Shown here: positions 1-25,703 of the stretch, piece after piece
Layout: each line of letters begins with the position of its first letter
Numbering within the stretch: position 1 is the first letter of the stretch
Assembly: GCA_029721515.1 (NCBI GenBank)
Contig: CM056559.1
Coordinates: forward strand, 9,363,001-9,427,000
Origin: Synanceia verrucosa
Lineage: Eukaryota > Chordata > Actinopteri > Perciformes > Synanceiidae
DNA: 64,000 nt
Reading direction: 5' to 3'
Translations under genes and position numbers: made by a program
The notes under the pieces: model-generated
Told to the model about the DNA's origin: nothing
Databases searched by the model: none
Seen by the model: only the letters and a program-made list of their open reading frames with translations

Positions 1-835
1 CGAAAGCTTCTTCCTTCACTGGATTTATTGGCAGATGGAGAGCAGCTTACAGAGCAGCTTGTAGCAAATAAAGGCGTCAATGAGAACTAACTGCCAATAT
101 TCTCGGACTACAGTGGATAGAAGAGGTGAGACCAGAGCGAGTCGTTGTATTCTCAGATTCAGCAGCAGCGATTATAAATTTGAATTATGAAGTAATGAAT
201 AGAGAGGATTCGAAGACTGAGATATTAATGATACTGATGAGGATACAGAGACTTGGAAGTGATGTACAGTTTTGCTGGGTACCAGCACATACAGGAGTTG
301 AAGGTAATGAGAAAGCAGATGAGACAGCTAAGAGAGCACTGAAATTAAATAATGACAATATCCTACGTCCCATTTGGAAAAGGTGAAGCTAAGTCATTAA
401 TAAGAGACACAGTGAGGAATTCATGGCAGAAGAAATGGGATGCAGACTCCAAGGAAGACACTACCATAACATTCAGAACTCGATTAACATAACGGATTTC
501 AAAGGGAAGTGCTGAAGAGAGGAGATAATAATCTCAAGACTAAGATCAGGACATACAGGACTGAAAGCAACTCTCAACTTGATGGACAGATGTCTAACAG
601 ATGAGTGTGATGTTTGTAAAGTCAGTGAAAATGTTGAACATGTCATCATGAAATGGAATAAATATGAAAGGGAGAGAAAGGAACTTAAAAACAGAATAAA
701 AGAATTACAGCACCAATGGAGTGTGAAAGGGATTGTCTCTCCCGCCACGGAGAACACTCTTGTGTAGGGTTTTCCTATCTTTGAGGGGTATTCCAGTACT
801 AATTTCCCACACTCGAGAACAATACTCAACAGGCA
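1..835 (+). mobile_element. Non-LTR retrotransposon remnant with RNase H domain
   Basis: The stretch reads as the 3' part of a LINE ORF2. An open frame at 126-386 carries an RNase H-like core: an acidic DSAAA segment near its start, then the WVPAHTGVEGNEKAD block that holds the last catalytic His/Asp region. A second piece at 579-767 (MDRCLTDECDVCKVSENVEH) is the cysteine/histidine tail that follows RNase H in I-clade LINEs. Stops and frameshifts separate the pieces, so the copy is dead, and its 5' part lies outside the window. Clade assignment (I/Nimbus-like) is from memory of the family and is tentative. Confidence 0.7.
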
Positions 836-1899
836 ATAAGTAATCTGACTCCAAATAAGATTAAATATACCTTACACCCGTTTTCCTGCGTGGTCGTTGA
901 TGAGAGGGAGAGAAGACGAGGAAGACGAGGAGATTTCTCAATTAAAGCCTCTATTTAATGAGTGAGACAAAGAATGTTGGAACAGAATTCTGGCTTTCTG
1001 GGGCCTTGGGCATTCCAGGAACCCCGCACAAGGCTAAGTCCAATCCTTTTATAGCTTTTACAAGTTTCACTTTCTAACTAGGCGTTATCTTCAGGTCTTC
1101 GGGATGTTGGATGTCATCAGTTCTTCTCTTCATTGGTTGATATTTGGTGCAAAAGGGCGTCCCGAGGCGGCACCCTAGACCTCCAAAGTGTTATTGTGTG
1201 CCCACCGGAGATATCTCCGGCCAAAGAGATAAGGACACATTCCTGTACTCTGAGAATCTCTGTTCTTTGTCTGAAAACCATGAAACTACTTTTACACTAC
1301 TCATTATACATAATAAAGAATTTCAACATATTTACCAGAATAAAATGGTAAATCTCACAACTAGTAAAACTGTATATGACTGAATACATCATAACGTGTG
1401 CGTATAATTAAAACAAACCATAACTAGTAAAGATATCTGATAATAACAAACCATAAATAGTAAACATGTCTATGCTTAAAGCAAATCATAAAATAGCACA
1501 AGCATGACCTTTCACATCTCAACAGGGCCTATCTATCATGTAAGGGAAAACAGAACCTCTTTTTCCCGCTGTGTGAAACCTTCCTATTGTCTCCTGGAGA
1601 TACAAAACCGCAATGAGCACAAATGTATTGGTTACAAAATGCTTAGGAACTGTACAGGCTGAATCAACAACAGTCTGGAGAAGAATACATTGTAATTTTC
1701 CCATGCACTCTGAGTGTGTGAGACCTAGGCAGTAGGATGAGAATAATGTGACCTTAAAAAGAGAAATAATTCCAGTCTGCAGCTTTTATGCGCAGCTGAA
1801 AAACCATCATTTGAACTATGCCTCTGGTTATATGATTTTTAAACTTAGGCTAATAAAAATATAGCTACAATCTGACTAAATGCATACACAAAATCCTAA
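836..1899. other. Intergenic stretch, no gene recognised
   Basis: AT-rich sequence with only short, unsupported open frames. The part around 880-1240 (GAGGAAGACGAGGAG, then a moderately GC-rich block) could be a fragment of an LTR or another dispersed repeat, but no paired copy or terminal repeat is visible here. Confidence 0.5.
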
Positions 1900-2824
1900 C
1901 AACAGCAACAGGCTGTTATACGTGACAACGGGCTGCTATCTATAGCAACTGTCTGTTATTCATAGCAAAAGTCTGTTATGTATAGTAACGTTCTGTTTAT
2001 GTACAGCAACAGGCTGTTATACATGGCAACAGCCTGCTATGCATAGCAACGATCTGTTAATGTACAGCAACAGGTTGTTATACGTGACAACGGGCTGCTA
2101 TCTATAGCAACGCTCTGTTTATGTACAGCAACAGGCTGTTATACATAGCAATGGGCTGCTATCTATAGCAACGCTCTGTTATTCATAGCAAAAGTCTGTT
2201 ATGTATAGCAGCGTTCTGTTTATGTACAGCAACAGACTGCTATGCATAGCAACTGCAACGCTCTGTTTATGTACAGCAACAGGCTGTTATACATAACAAC
2301 AGGCTGCTATCTATAGCAACGCTTTGTTTATGTACAGCAACAGGCTGTTATACATAACAACAGGCTGCTATCTATAGCAACGCTCTGTTTATGTACAGCA
2401 ACAGGCTGTTATACATAACAACAGGCTGCTATCTATAGCAACGCTTTGTTTATGTACAGCAACAGGCTGTTATACATAGCAACAGCAACGCTCTGTTTAT
2501 GTACAGCAACAGGCTGTTATACATAACAACAGGCTGCTATCTATAGCAACGCTCTGTTTATGTACAGCAACAGGCTGTTATACATAACAACAGGCTGCTA
2601 TCTATAGCAACGCTCTGTTTATGTACAGCAACAGGCTGTTATACATAACAACAGGCTGCTATCTATAGCAACGCTCTGTTTATGTACAGCAACAGGCTGT
2701 TATACATAACAACAGGCTGCTATCTATAGCAACGCTCTGTTTATGTACAGCAACAGGCTGTTATACATAGCAACAGGCTGCTATCTATAGCAACGCTCTC
2801 TTTATGTACAGCAACAGGCTGTTA
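1900..2824. repeat. 61-bp minisatellite built from three ~20-bp subunits
   Basis: The 3' two thirds is a regular array with a 61-bp period: GCTCTG recurs at 2551, 2612 and 2673. Each unit holds three related ~20-bp subunits: one centred on CAGCAACAGGCTGTTATA, one on AACAACAGGCTGCTATCT, and one on TAGCAACGCTCTGTT. The 5' third (1900-2250) is less regular, with subunits of mixed order. Several subunits contain the dyad AACAG-G-CTGTT, so single strands could form serial short hairpins. The array stops where the Tc1 element begins at about 2825. Confidence 0.93.
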
Positions 2825-3120
2825 ACTCTGATTTTTCTCTGATAGAGTGATTGGAACAGATACTTCTTTGTCACAAAAAACATTCATGAAGTTTGGTTCT
2901 TTTATGACTTTATTATGGGTCAGCTGAAAATGTGACCAAATCTGCTGAGTCAAAAATATACATACAGCAACATGAATTAGCAATTTTGGTGACTTAGAAA
3001 GTTGTGTCAATGAAATGAGCTTCATATCACGGCCTCTTCATTTCTTGTGAGTGATCATGAGTGATTACAGCTGGTGACTTCTCTGAGGCCATTTAAATAC
3101 AAACGCCCACAAACGCTACA

Positions 3121-4360
3121 ATGGGAAAGTCAAAGGAGCTCAGCACGGATCTGAAAAAGTGAATCATTGACTTGAACAAGTCAGGAAAGTCACTTGGAGC
3201 GACTTCAAAGCAGCCGCAGGTCCCAAGACACTTTATACTTTATACTAAGTATAAAATGCATGGCACTGTTTTGTCACTGCCATAAAAATGCAAGCTATCA
3301 CCTGCTGCTAAGAGAAAATTGGTCAGGAGGGTGAAGAGTCAACCAAGAACCACCAAAAAGCAGATCTGCCAAGAATTCGAAGCTGCTGGAACACAGGTGT
3401 CAGTGTTTGTAGTCAAGCGTGTTTTGCATCGCCATGGACTGAGAGGCTGCTCTGCAAGAAGGAAGCCCTTGCTCCAAAAGCGGCACATTAAGGCTCGACT
3501 GAAGTTTGCTGCTGATCATATGGACAAAGATAAGACCTTCTGGAGGAAAGTTCTGTGGTCAGACGAAACAAAAATCGAGCTGTTTGGCCACAATGCCCAG
3601 CAATATGTTTGGAGGAGAAAAGGTGAGGCCTTTAACACCATGCCTACTGTCAAGCACGGTGGTGGTAGTATTATGCTGTGGAGCTGTGGGGCTCTGCATG
3701 GGTTCTCTCCCGGTACTCCGGCTTCCTCCCACCATCCAAAGACATGCATTGGGATTTGGTTAATTGGATCATTTAAATTGTCCGTAGGTGTGAATGTGAG
3801 TGTGAGTGGTTGTCTGTTTCTATGTGCCCTGCGATGAGGTGGCGACTTGTCCAGGGTGTACCCTGCCTTCCCCCCTAAGACAGCTGGGATAGGCTCCAGC
3901 GACCCTATGAGGATAAGCAGTAGATAATGGATGGATGGATGGAACTGGTGCTTTACAGAGAATAAATGGGATAATGAAGAAGGAGGATTACTTTCAAATT
4001 CTTCAAGATAACCTAAAATCATCAGCCCGAAGGTTGGGTCTTGGGCGCAGTTGGGTGTTCCAACAGGACAGTGACCCCAAACACACATCAAAAGTGGTAA
4101 TGGAATGGCTAAATCAGGCTAGAATTAAGGTTTTACAATGGCCTTCCCAAAGTCCTGACTTAAACCCCATTGAGAACATGTGGACAATGCTGAAAAAACA
4201 AGTCCATGTCAGAAAGCCAACAAATTTAACTGAACTGCACCAATTCTGTCAAGAGGAGTGGTCAAAGATTCAACCAGAAGCTTGCCAGAAGCTTGTGGAT
4301 GGCTACCAAAAGCGCCTAATTGAAGTGAAAATGGCCAAGGGACATGTAACCAAATATTAG
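3121..4360 (+). pseudogene. Tc1-type transposase pseudogene interrupted by a SINE
   Basis: A DNA-cutting Tc1 transposase, now inactive. The N-terminus starts at the ATG at 3121 (MGKSKELSTDLKK) and runs into a TGA where an Arg codon is expected. The helix-turn-helix region and first catalytic Asp segment (LWSDETKIELFG) lie in the frame 3319-3690. A SINE occupies about 3692-3945. The frame resumes with GALQRINGIMKKEDY and holds the second Asp (QQDSDPKHTS) and the final Glu in SPDLNPIEN, with 34 residues between them, the DD34E spacing of Tc1. It ends at GHVTKY, stop at 4360. The protein would be about 340 residues without the insertion. Confidence 0.9.
3692..3945 (+). mobile_element. 5'-truncated tRNA-type SINE nested in the Tc1 transposase
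   Basis: The block begins inside the family body (ATGGGTTCTCTCCCGGTACT) and ends with the GATAATGGATGGATGGATGG tail seen in the other copies in this window. It splits the transposase frame between GGCTCTG and AACTGGTGCTTTACAG, so the SINE arrived after the Tc1 element. The tRNA-like head is missing, as expected for incomplete reverse transcription. No clear target duplication is visible. Confidence 0.85.
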
Positions 4361-4945
4361 CATTGCTGTATGTATATTTTTGACCCAGCAGATTTGGTCA
4401 CATTTTCAGTTGACCCATAATAAAGTCATAAAAGAACCAAACTTCATGAATGTTTTTTGTGACAAAGAAGTATCTGTTCCAATCACTCTATCAGAGAAAA
4501 ATCAGAGCTGTAGAAATAACTGGAAACTCAAGAGAACCATGGCATTATGTTCTTTATTATTTATTATTTATTTCCACGACTGTACATCATGCTCTGTTCC
4601 TATTTGCCTAAGGACTCAGTCTGCTAATATTCTATATGCTTCTTATTGTCACATTTTAAAAGCAAACTATGACTCTATTAACACGTATTGGTCAGTAGCT
4701 CTGAGCTTGACAAGTTCTGTTGCAGCCTTTTCAAAACAACACTGGAAAAAAGTAAAGTTGGGTGAACTCAAAATTTCAAGGCAACAAAAAAAATAAGTTT
4801 GGCTATTAAACTAAATATTTTAAGTTTCGCTTTTGAGTTTGCTCAACTCTGAATTCTGATTTTTGTCAACTCAACAGAAATTTCTGCTAACTTATATTTT
4901 TAAATTGCAATAACATTTAATCCTGATTTGTGCTTACTTTTACTT

Positions 4946-5096
4946 CCATCCATTCATTTTCTAGCACTTACCCTCGCATAGGGCACATGTTTTTTGGATG
5001 GTGGGAGGAAGCCAGAGTACCCAGAGAGAACCGACACAAACACAGGGAGAACATGCAAACTCCACACAGATCACCATGCCACCCATTCCTTCCGCT
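4946..5096 (-). mobile_element. SINE fragment, internally deleted
   Basis: Reverse-strand copy of the (ATGG)n-tailed SINE. It starts with the reverse-complemented tail (CATCCATTC...), then jumps directly from the CTTACCCTCGCATAGGGCAC part to the GGTGGGAGGAAGCCAGAGTA part, losing the middle of the family sequence. Confidence 0.75.
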
Positions 5097-5289
5097 AAAT
5101 GTCCTGTACACTGTATTAACTTATAATTTTACATTTCAATAACTCTAAATTCTTACACAGAATCCACTTTAATTTGGTTAAGTTAGTATATAGCAGAGGA
5201 ATTTAAAATTTCACACTACAGTAGTTTATAATGTAACTCAACTTCATAATTTAGAACTAATAAATCAAATGTATAAATAATTACAGGTG

Positions 5290-5596
5290 CAACAAATACA
5301 TTTATTTAAAGCTGTCCCTTCCGGACAGTTTTAAATGTGTACCTCAGATCCTTTGAGTACTTGAGGTTAAACACATTGATCAGTCCAAAGAGATAAGCAA
5401 AAGCAGCTGGCAGGTCAGCGAGATCTTGAACGACAATCTCTTCTTCCACAACAACAGCAACACTCACAACACATTGAGGAGCTGTGCCATCATCATCCTC
5501 CAGCACAGTAAGGTTTAGCTCAAGGCAGCAGCACAGCCACGATGAGACTTCAAGTGAAACGTGCCAACTATGAAAGTTGGCTTTCCCACATTTCAC
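5290..5596 (-). pseudogene. Remnant of a fish protein C-terminus
   Basis: A 96-codon minus-strand frame contains DLADLPAAFAYLFGLINVFN followed by LKYSKDLRYTF. I recognise this pattern as the C-terminal end of a multicopy family of uncharacterised fish proteins, often found with transposon-like genes; the family name is uncertain. Upstream of residue 50 the frame is less convincing, and no exons or promoter are visible, so a fragment or retrocopy is more likely than a working gene. Confidence 0.4.
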
Positions 5597-5765
5597 AACA
5601 AAGAAATGAGAGTTAGCAGAACTGTTGTCCCTTGTTTTGAGCTCAGTATTAACAACTTGACAAATAGTTTTGGAGCATACAACTGTCTTGTGTGGTTGTG
5701 CTAACTAACTACAGTATATTGCCTTAAATGTCAATAATTTATATTTTACCAACATAAATTACTGT

Positions 5766-6284
5766 TTAAAGGGACACTGTGTAATTTTTTTTAGTATTTT
5801 ATTACCTTAAATCAACAACTTCATTCATAAATAGATCCTTGTTGGTGTAAAATAACCTATGTCAACAATCTGACTTTTCGTCCTGGGTGAAGAATCAGTT
5901 GTCTGTCTTTACATACGGAGGCTTCCGTGTCCTTCCGGTCTATCAAAAACTACGAACTGCAGAGAGGGACATAAAGCACTACCTGCTAGTACCCATAGGA
6001 CAAAATGCATTTTCGCGTTTTGCGGTTCACTTTTCACTTTTACCCGGCACTAAAGTAAAACCTGCACTGCACTTTTGGTCATAATACAAGACCATACTTA
6101 TGCCGCACCGAATCCTCATCACCAAAAATGACTGGAGGTCCGGGCCGGGGGCTGGGGATCCTCGGTGATAGTGGCCGCCTGGGAGTTGACCCACTCTGCT
6201 TACTGTAGTCCCAACCATGTTGCAATGCATGCAAAGTGAAATTTAACCACTAGATGGGAGAAAAATTACATAGTGTCCATTTAA
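5766..6284. mobile_element. TTAA-flanked MITE, copy 1
   Basis: The element spans 5770-6280 and is bordered by TTAA at 5766-5769 and 6281-6284. The left end is AGGGACACTGTGTAATTT; the right end, reverse complemented, is ATGGACACTATGTAATTT, so the tips are imperfect inverted repeats. A homologous copy at 20839-21402 has the same borders and body (for example ACCTGCACTGCACTTTTGG). It codes for nothing. TTAA duplication is the signature of piggyBac-type transposition, so this is probably a non-autonomous piggyBac-like element. Confidence 0.8.
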
Positions 6285-7780
6285 GGCCAAAAAATACAAG
6301 CTGGCTTTTTTTGCAGTGAACCTTCCACCTTTAGAGGAAGTTAGTTTTAGGCAACAAAGCTATTTTTTCTTATAGCTACGATTGTGGTTGAATAACTTGA
6401 ATGACTAAGGACTGAGTATGGACTGAATCATGTTATGCGAAAGTCACGCACTTCCTCTGACCCTCCAGCCACCCTTACAGAACTATCACACACTTTATAA
6501 TACTGCTCTGTCTATTAATGACATGGATGTATTTACATTGGAGTCAGATGAAAGCCCAGTGCATCACAAACAGACAGCAAAGAGGGCCTTGTGCTTCTGT
6601 ATCAGATGCTCAGGGCCACTGACCAGCAGTAATATTTACAGTAACAAGCTGCCCGAGAAAACAGGATGTTTACCAATGTAGGCTGTATTTAGGTATCAGT
6701 ATTACCTGTTTGAGTGTGTTTTAAGTTCCCCACAGTAACTTAAAATAAATGAAATCCATTTGTAAGACTGAATGGCTTGAAACAGCACTTTTTAAGCCTT
6801 TTAAGCAAGCCAGTTCTCACAGATGGCACAGAAATGAGCTGTACATCTGGGCCCCATTTCCTGCCTGGAATCATTCACCACCACCCTAGGGTTTTTATGT
6901 TCATTCACTTGGACGTCTATGTTCCTAATTCAGCAGTCTGCCCTGTTTATTTCCAGTGGCATCAGCTGTGATCCAACATCAGCATCTTCATGGAAACAAT
7001 GTCTCTCACAAATTACTCACAGTTTGTTTTGGCAGGAGAGACTCTCAAAGAATCTGAGCAGGAACAATTACTACCCTCCATAATTATCACAGCCATTAAC
7101 AGTAAATCTTTGCTAAACTGTCAACACTGTGATCAAGATTACTAATTACTTGACAATGGCAGTTGGCCTTTATTTCAGTATTTTCTGGAAGCAGCTGTTT
7201 TGAGCTGATGCCATATCAGAATATTGAAAAATTTAAGACGATGTCCTAGTTTCAAATCACAATACAAAATATCAATCCATTTCCCAGCCCCACAATGACT
7301 GTTATGGTGTCACTGTAATTTTGAGTTATTAGTTCATATAAAAACACATCTTTTTTTGAAGTGTACTGAGGCAACACTGTTATTTTGTCTGGTAAAAACA
7401 TGACGCTTCACTTCATATTCAGACAAACTGATGTGGCAGCAATTTGTAAGACTCCAGTATGTGATGCATGCAGGGCCGCTTCTAGGCATTGGGCATTGGC
7501 CATATGGGCACCTGGTGCAGGGGGCGCTGGTCGCCCTCAAAGGAGAAAAAAAAATTGCAGGTTTGCACCCTTGTAAATTGTCTGTCTTAATGTAGACTCC
7601 ACTTATTCATCCTCCGTGGCTGCTTAACTTCTGTCCTTCTAATGCCCACTAATTAATTTTTTTAAAAAAAACAAGTTACTGTGGTGACCACTTTAAAACT
7701 TATTTCTCCATAAAACAGATAATGTGGGTCTATTTCAGCTCCAAATCTTACAAAACATTTTAAATACGTGCCACTGACGA
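6285..7780. other. Intergenic stretch, no gene recognised
   Basis: Non-coding by inspection. A short block near 7470-7530 (CAGGGCCGCTTCTAGGCATT, then GGGCACCTGGTGCAGGGGGC) resembles the end of a fish hAT-like repeat, but no matching second end was found. Confidence 0.5.
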
Positions 7781-7796
7781 TTCCTGAAATCTGTTA

Positions 7797-8625
7797 CGAC
7801 CCAGGTCGTAGGGGAAAAGGGAAGCAACACACGGGCAACCAGATGGAATCTGTTTGCCAATGAACGGCGTTATTTAATGATTTTTGGTGAGGAGGCAAAA
7901 ATAATGACAGCAAAAAAGGGCCTGAAACGGGTCTGTGAAATCAAAGAACAAAAGAGGAGCTAGCTACCACATTAAACGAGAAAAATCAGACAAAAACAAA
8001 ATCCAAACTATTTAAAAGCAAACACAAAGGATCAGCACCCGTAACTAACGTAACGAAACAAAGGGAAGCTAAAGGGAGCAGTATGTGAACTGACTCTTAC
8101 CTAAGGCCCAAACATGAACAGTACAGAAATGCCAGTTGGGTTACACAAACGCGCACAATAGCGAGGTCAGTGATGATAACGAGATGAGATGTAAGAACGT
8201 GTCACAGACATGACAAAGAACCCAAACGTGAGACTCCAAAAATCCAAAGTAGCGACCAAGGATTTATTAAAAAAATAATCAACAGTACAGAGAGGGATTA
8301 ACCCTCTAATCTGTATAAACACAAAATCACTTCAAAGGTGAAGGTACTAATATAAATAACTAACAGAAATACTCAGGCAAAAATGCAACAGGTAAAGAAC
8401 AAACTGAAAGGGCTGAATATCACTAAAGGTAACTAAGGGCGCTCTAAAATCAGGGGCGGGGCTGACAATCACCAGACGTGGGAAACACGAGGCAGGAAGG
8501 GTGAAGCTGAAACACAAGAGAAGACAATTAATTTCAAAATAAGTAAGGAAACGACAAGACTAAATGACAAGACAAAAAATAAAATACATGACCTGACTTT
8601 ACCACCATGACGTGAGATGGTGAAC
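7797..8625. repeat. Probable dispersed repeat, class unknown
   Basis: The block begins TTACGACCCAGGTCGTAGGG and includes GACCAAGGATTTATTAAAAA and GGAAACACGAGGCAGGAAGG, an A-rich, C/A-skewed composition unlike its surroundings. It resembles widely dispersed fish repeats of possible LTR origin. No terminal repeats, polyprotein or second copy are visible here. Confidence 0.35.
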
Positions 8626-10935
8626 ACAACAGATAAATCAGCCACATATGTCTAATGGTGTTGGTTGTCAGCAAAAATGACTCTCTGCCACTCAAAGCTG
8701 ACTCACAGTATTTCAGTGATAATTATTTATTTTGATCACACATCATTGGTCTTGTTCTAGTTTACTTAGAGTATTCTGGTATGAGTGTCAATGGAAGAGT
8801 TTGTATTATTTACATTTACAGTGAAATACAGTTTTGTATTTCATTCATCAGAATTAAAGTGATTAGTCATGTTGTCGAGAGGGCTTTAGGCACTATTGTA
8901 TTTTTAGTGGTCTGTATTTCTTTAGGGCAGTAAGCTAAGCTTCATTGGAACAGGAAGTGAAGCAACAATTTTCTGAATGCAGACTGAAGAATGTACTTCA
9001 TGCAGAATTTGTCAGTTCATTATTGGATATCATTATATGGATACATTTAGTTTATGTTGTTTGTGTTATTTATGAATCCTGCGAAAAGTGATGAGGAAGT
9101 TTTATGACAAGCTGCTGGTCAGGGATGCTATCAGCACTATGAATCAAAATGATGTGTATTTTGTGTACACCACAGTGTCCTGTGGACAGGAATAAATACC
9201 TCTGGTGTTAAGGAAATAAGAACGCACTTATTTTATTATTGAAATTGAAAAGAAGGGTGTGAACAAAAAAGATGATCAGCTGGTTGGCTGCAGAAAAATT
9301 ACACACATTGCCTTGATTGTGTTTTGTTGTTCTAAAACTGTCTAACAACATGAGGGAAAGTATGACTGCAGATCTAAATCTACAGCAGGAGACAGAGAGG
9401 AGCTATCTGTCGAAAGCACAACAACTCTTCCTCCATAGTCAAAATACATATTTAGACACCAGTGAGAAGAGTTGAAGGAATCTGAACACTGATAGCGGAC
9501 ATTTATTTAACAATGGCTTCTTTCAAAAGTGGCGTTAACGTCTGCAATCATAACTGACAAATGCTGCACCTGGCATGCCATCACACCCACATCACCAAGT
9601 GCAGCACAAATAGACTACAGTGCAGTGTTGAAAGGGGTGAGTTTTGTTATTAGAGCAGTGACTGACATTCTGTACTGCCCTCTCCTGCAATCATCTACCA
9701 GCAAAGCTAAATCAGCCTGGCTGGCTGTAAATCCAGCCTATATGCACAAGGCAGATACACCAGCCAACACAGCCAAGTGCAAGGATCCCACAACTCTATG
9801 CCTGTGCCGTAGGACCACAGGGATTGCACAGCTAACTCCCCCACAAGGCTGCTGAGGGGAGGGAGTTGGAGGGCATCGTCTGGGCTGCCAAGTGCCAAGT
9901 GGTGAAAACTTTGCTTGTCTTGGCTGGGCGTGTCAAATGAAAGGCCGAAACGCTCAAGGAAACCACGGTAGACAACTTAAGATGTGTCTTAACGGTAATG
10001 ACATCATCATCTTGTGGTCAATTACAACAAACCTACTCAGTCTCAGTGCAGGAACCTTAGGGAATGTAGCACACTATTTCTGGAAAAGTTTGACAAATAT
10101 CATCATAAATAATGTTATAGGGGATTATGGATGCAGTTCACCTTATAATGTTCTTGTAATGTTCTTATGATGTTCTTATGTTCTTTTCTCTTGGCACTAT
10201 TTTGCATTTATGCACTATTCTGCACTGTACATTTTTTAATCTGTTTACAGTTCCTATGTATGGCAACTGTTGCAGAAAATTATAAAATCTTATCTATCCC
10301 ATATAAATGTTTGGATTTTTTTATGGAATGCACACAGCTTTCAATCAAAGAGGAGTGTCTGTGTGTAATATTTCCCCTTCAGTGTAATTCTCTCCTCCTA
10401 GTTGCAGGGAATGAATGGTGCTGCAGGACTTAGTAACTGAATGTCAGGCTTTTTTTTTTTTGACAGGAAGGCCAGTCCTGACGTTGTTTAAGAATAAAGA
10501 CTGTGTTGTGTTCTGACTAAGCCCAGACTGTGAACGTGCTCCTATAAATAAAGGCAAAGAAACTGAAAATATGAGAAGCTCCAGATTGAGGCGCATCATT
10601 GTGCTCAGTTTAAACACTCTTATGAATTTTAAATCAATGCCATCAAATAAATAATCAAGAGATAAATATATGTCCACTTTTATCTATCTATCTATGAGCA
10701 TGTAATGATAAATGAGACCATGACATTATGAAGCATCAGAGTCAAAAGCTTTACTTAGAACGATTAGACTCCACAACAAATCACCGTTTACACCCACTGA
10801 ATTTTTCTCTTACTGGAACATTAGACAGTGTCTAGAAGGACAATGAGAATTCAAAACAGTAAAGAAATGTGACGTGTAATTTAGTTGTCTCGCTCACTAT
10901 GACTAAGTAGTCTGCAACTTACTTTTCCATTAGTT
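8626..10935. other. Intergenic stretch, no gene recognised
   Basis: AT-rich sequence with scattered short open frames (for example 9529-9855 and 9892-10170) that show no recognisable domain and no consistent splice context. A small (TCTA)n run lies at about 10680-10695. Confidence 0.5.
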
Positions 10936-10976
10936 CATTCATCTTTACCCTGTATTCAGGGCAACCCAAGGGGGAT

Positions 10977-11108
10977 GTAGGCTGCCCACCTCTGTCTCCT
11001 GATTGACAGGATCACATACAGGCTGTAGGCTGCCCCACCTCTGTCTCCTGATTGACAGGATCACATACAGGCTGTAGGCTGCCCCACCTCTGTCTCCTGA
11101 TTGACAGC
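10977..11108. repeat. 49-bp tandem repeat, about 2.7 copies
   Basis: The unit begins TAGGCTGCCCCACCTCTGTC and includes TCCTGATTGACAGGATCACA. It occurs twice in full and once truncated, and the copies are nearly identical, which implies a recent local duplication. It lies about 600 bp upstream of the galaxin-like gene. Confidence 0.9.
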
Positions 11109-11572
11109 TCCAGACAGCTACACCTCTTGCACAACGTCAGGTGTGATCAGCTCAAGTCAATCTCTGAACTCATGTCTAAGTGATTTTGTAATATGTCTGT
11201 TTGAGTGTTTACTTCTGGATCTGAGTACTTTCATTCATGTAAATAACGTGTTCACAGACAACTGAGAACAGAGGAGCATCAGTTCAGGGTAGCTAGATCA
11301 TGAGTCAGCAGGAAGGTCCAACCACCACAGTGCTTCAGATGAGTGGCACCACCAGGTTTTCTTTCATTCAACCTTCAGGGTGCAGTGGGTGAAGCAGAGT
11401 GACACCAAATAACAATTTCACACGTTACCTTGTCCTGAAACAAATTCACCTTGAACATATTCTGTAATATGTGTGTTTTAAATGCAATAAAAGTTTCAAT
11501 GAATGTTTACATTTTTACCCATAAACATTTTGAGTGTGTCATGTGAGTCACGCGCACTTGACTCCTGAGGTT

Positions 11573-11578
11573 TATAAG
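11573..11578 (+). promoter_or_regulatory. Putative TATA box of the galaxin-like gene
   Basis: TATAAG in the context GGTTTATAAGTGCCC lies 108 bp upstream of the proposed start codon. With usual spacing, transcription would start near 11603. The assignment rests only on sequence and position. Confidence 0.4.
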
Positions 11579-11685
11579 TGCCCTAACCTATCAGGTGGGA
11601 GGAGCGGCTCATTTAGAGGAGACTGGTTTATCTCTTTGCATCTCAGCATATCGCTCTCTCAGCAGCACTTCGAACAGCCTCCCAA

Positions 11686-25703
<14,018 letters not shown>

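Larger units (their letters stand above)
2824..4509 (+). mobile_element. Degenerate Tc1/mariner element with long terminal inverted repeats
   Basis: The terminal sequences are inverted copies of each other: CTCTGATTTTTCTCTGATAG starts at about 2826, and its reverse complement ends near 4506. The match runs inward for well over 100 bp, so this is a long-TIR Tc1 type. The right end is followed by TA, the expected Tc1 target. At the left end the outer bases appear lost where the element meets the minisatellite. It encloses a broken DD34E transposase that is itself interrupted by a SINE. Confidence 0.9.

Noticed and set aside
1900..2824. Regularly spaced repeats that could suggest a CRISPR array
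   Set aside because: There are no unique spacers, the whole 61-bp unit repeats, and the DNA is clearly eukaryotic.
7797..8625. Possible LTR retrotransposon
   Set aside because: No terminal direct repeats, primer-binding site or gag/pol frame could be found; listed only as a repeat of unknown class.
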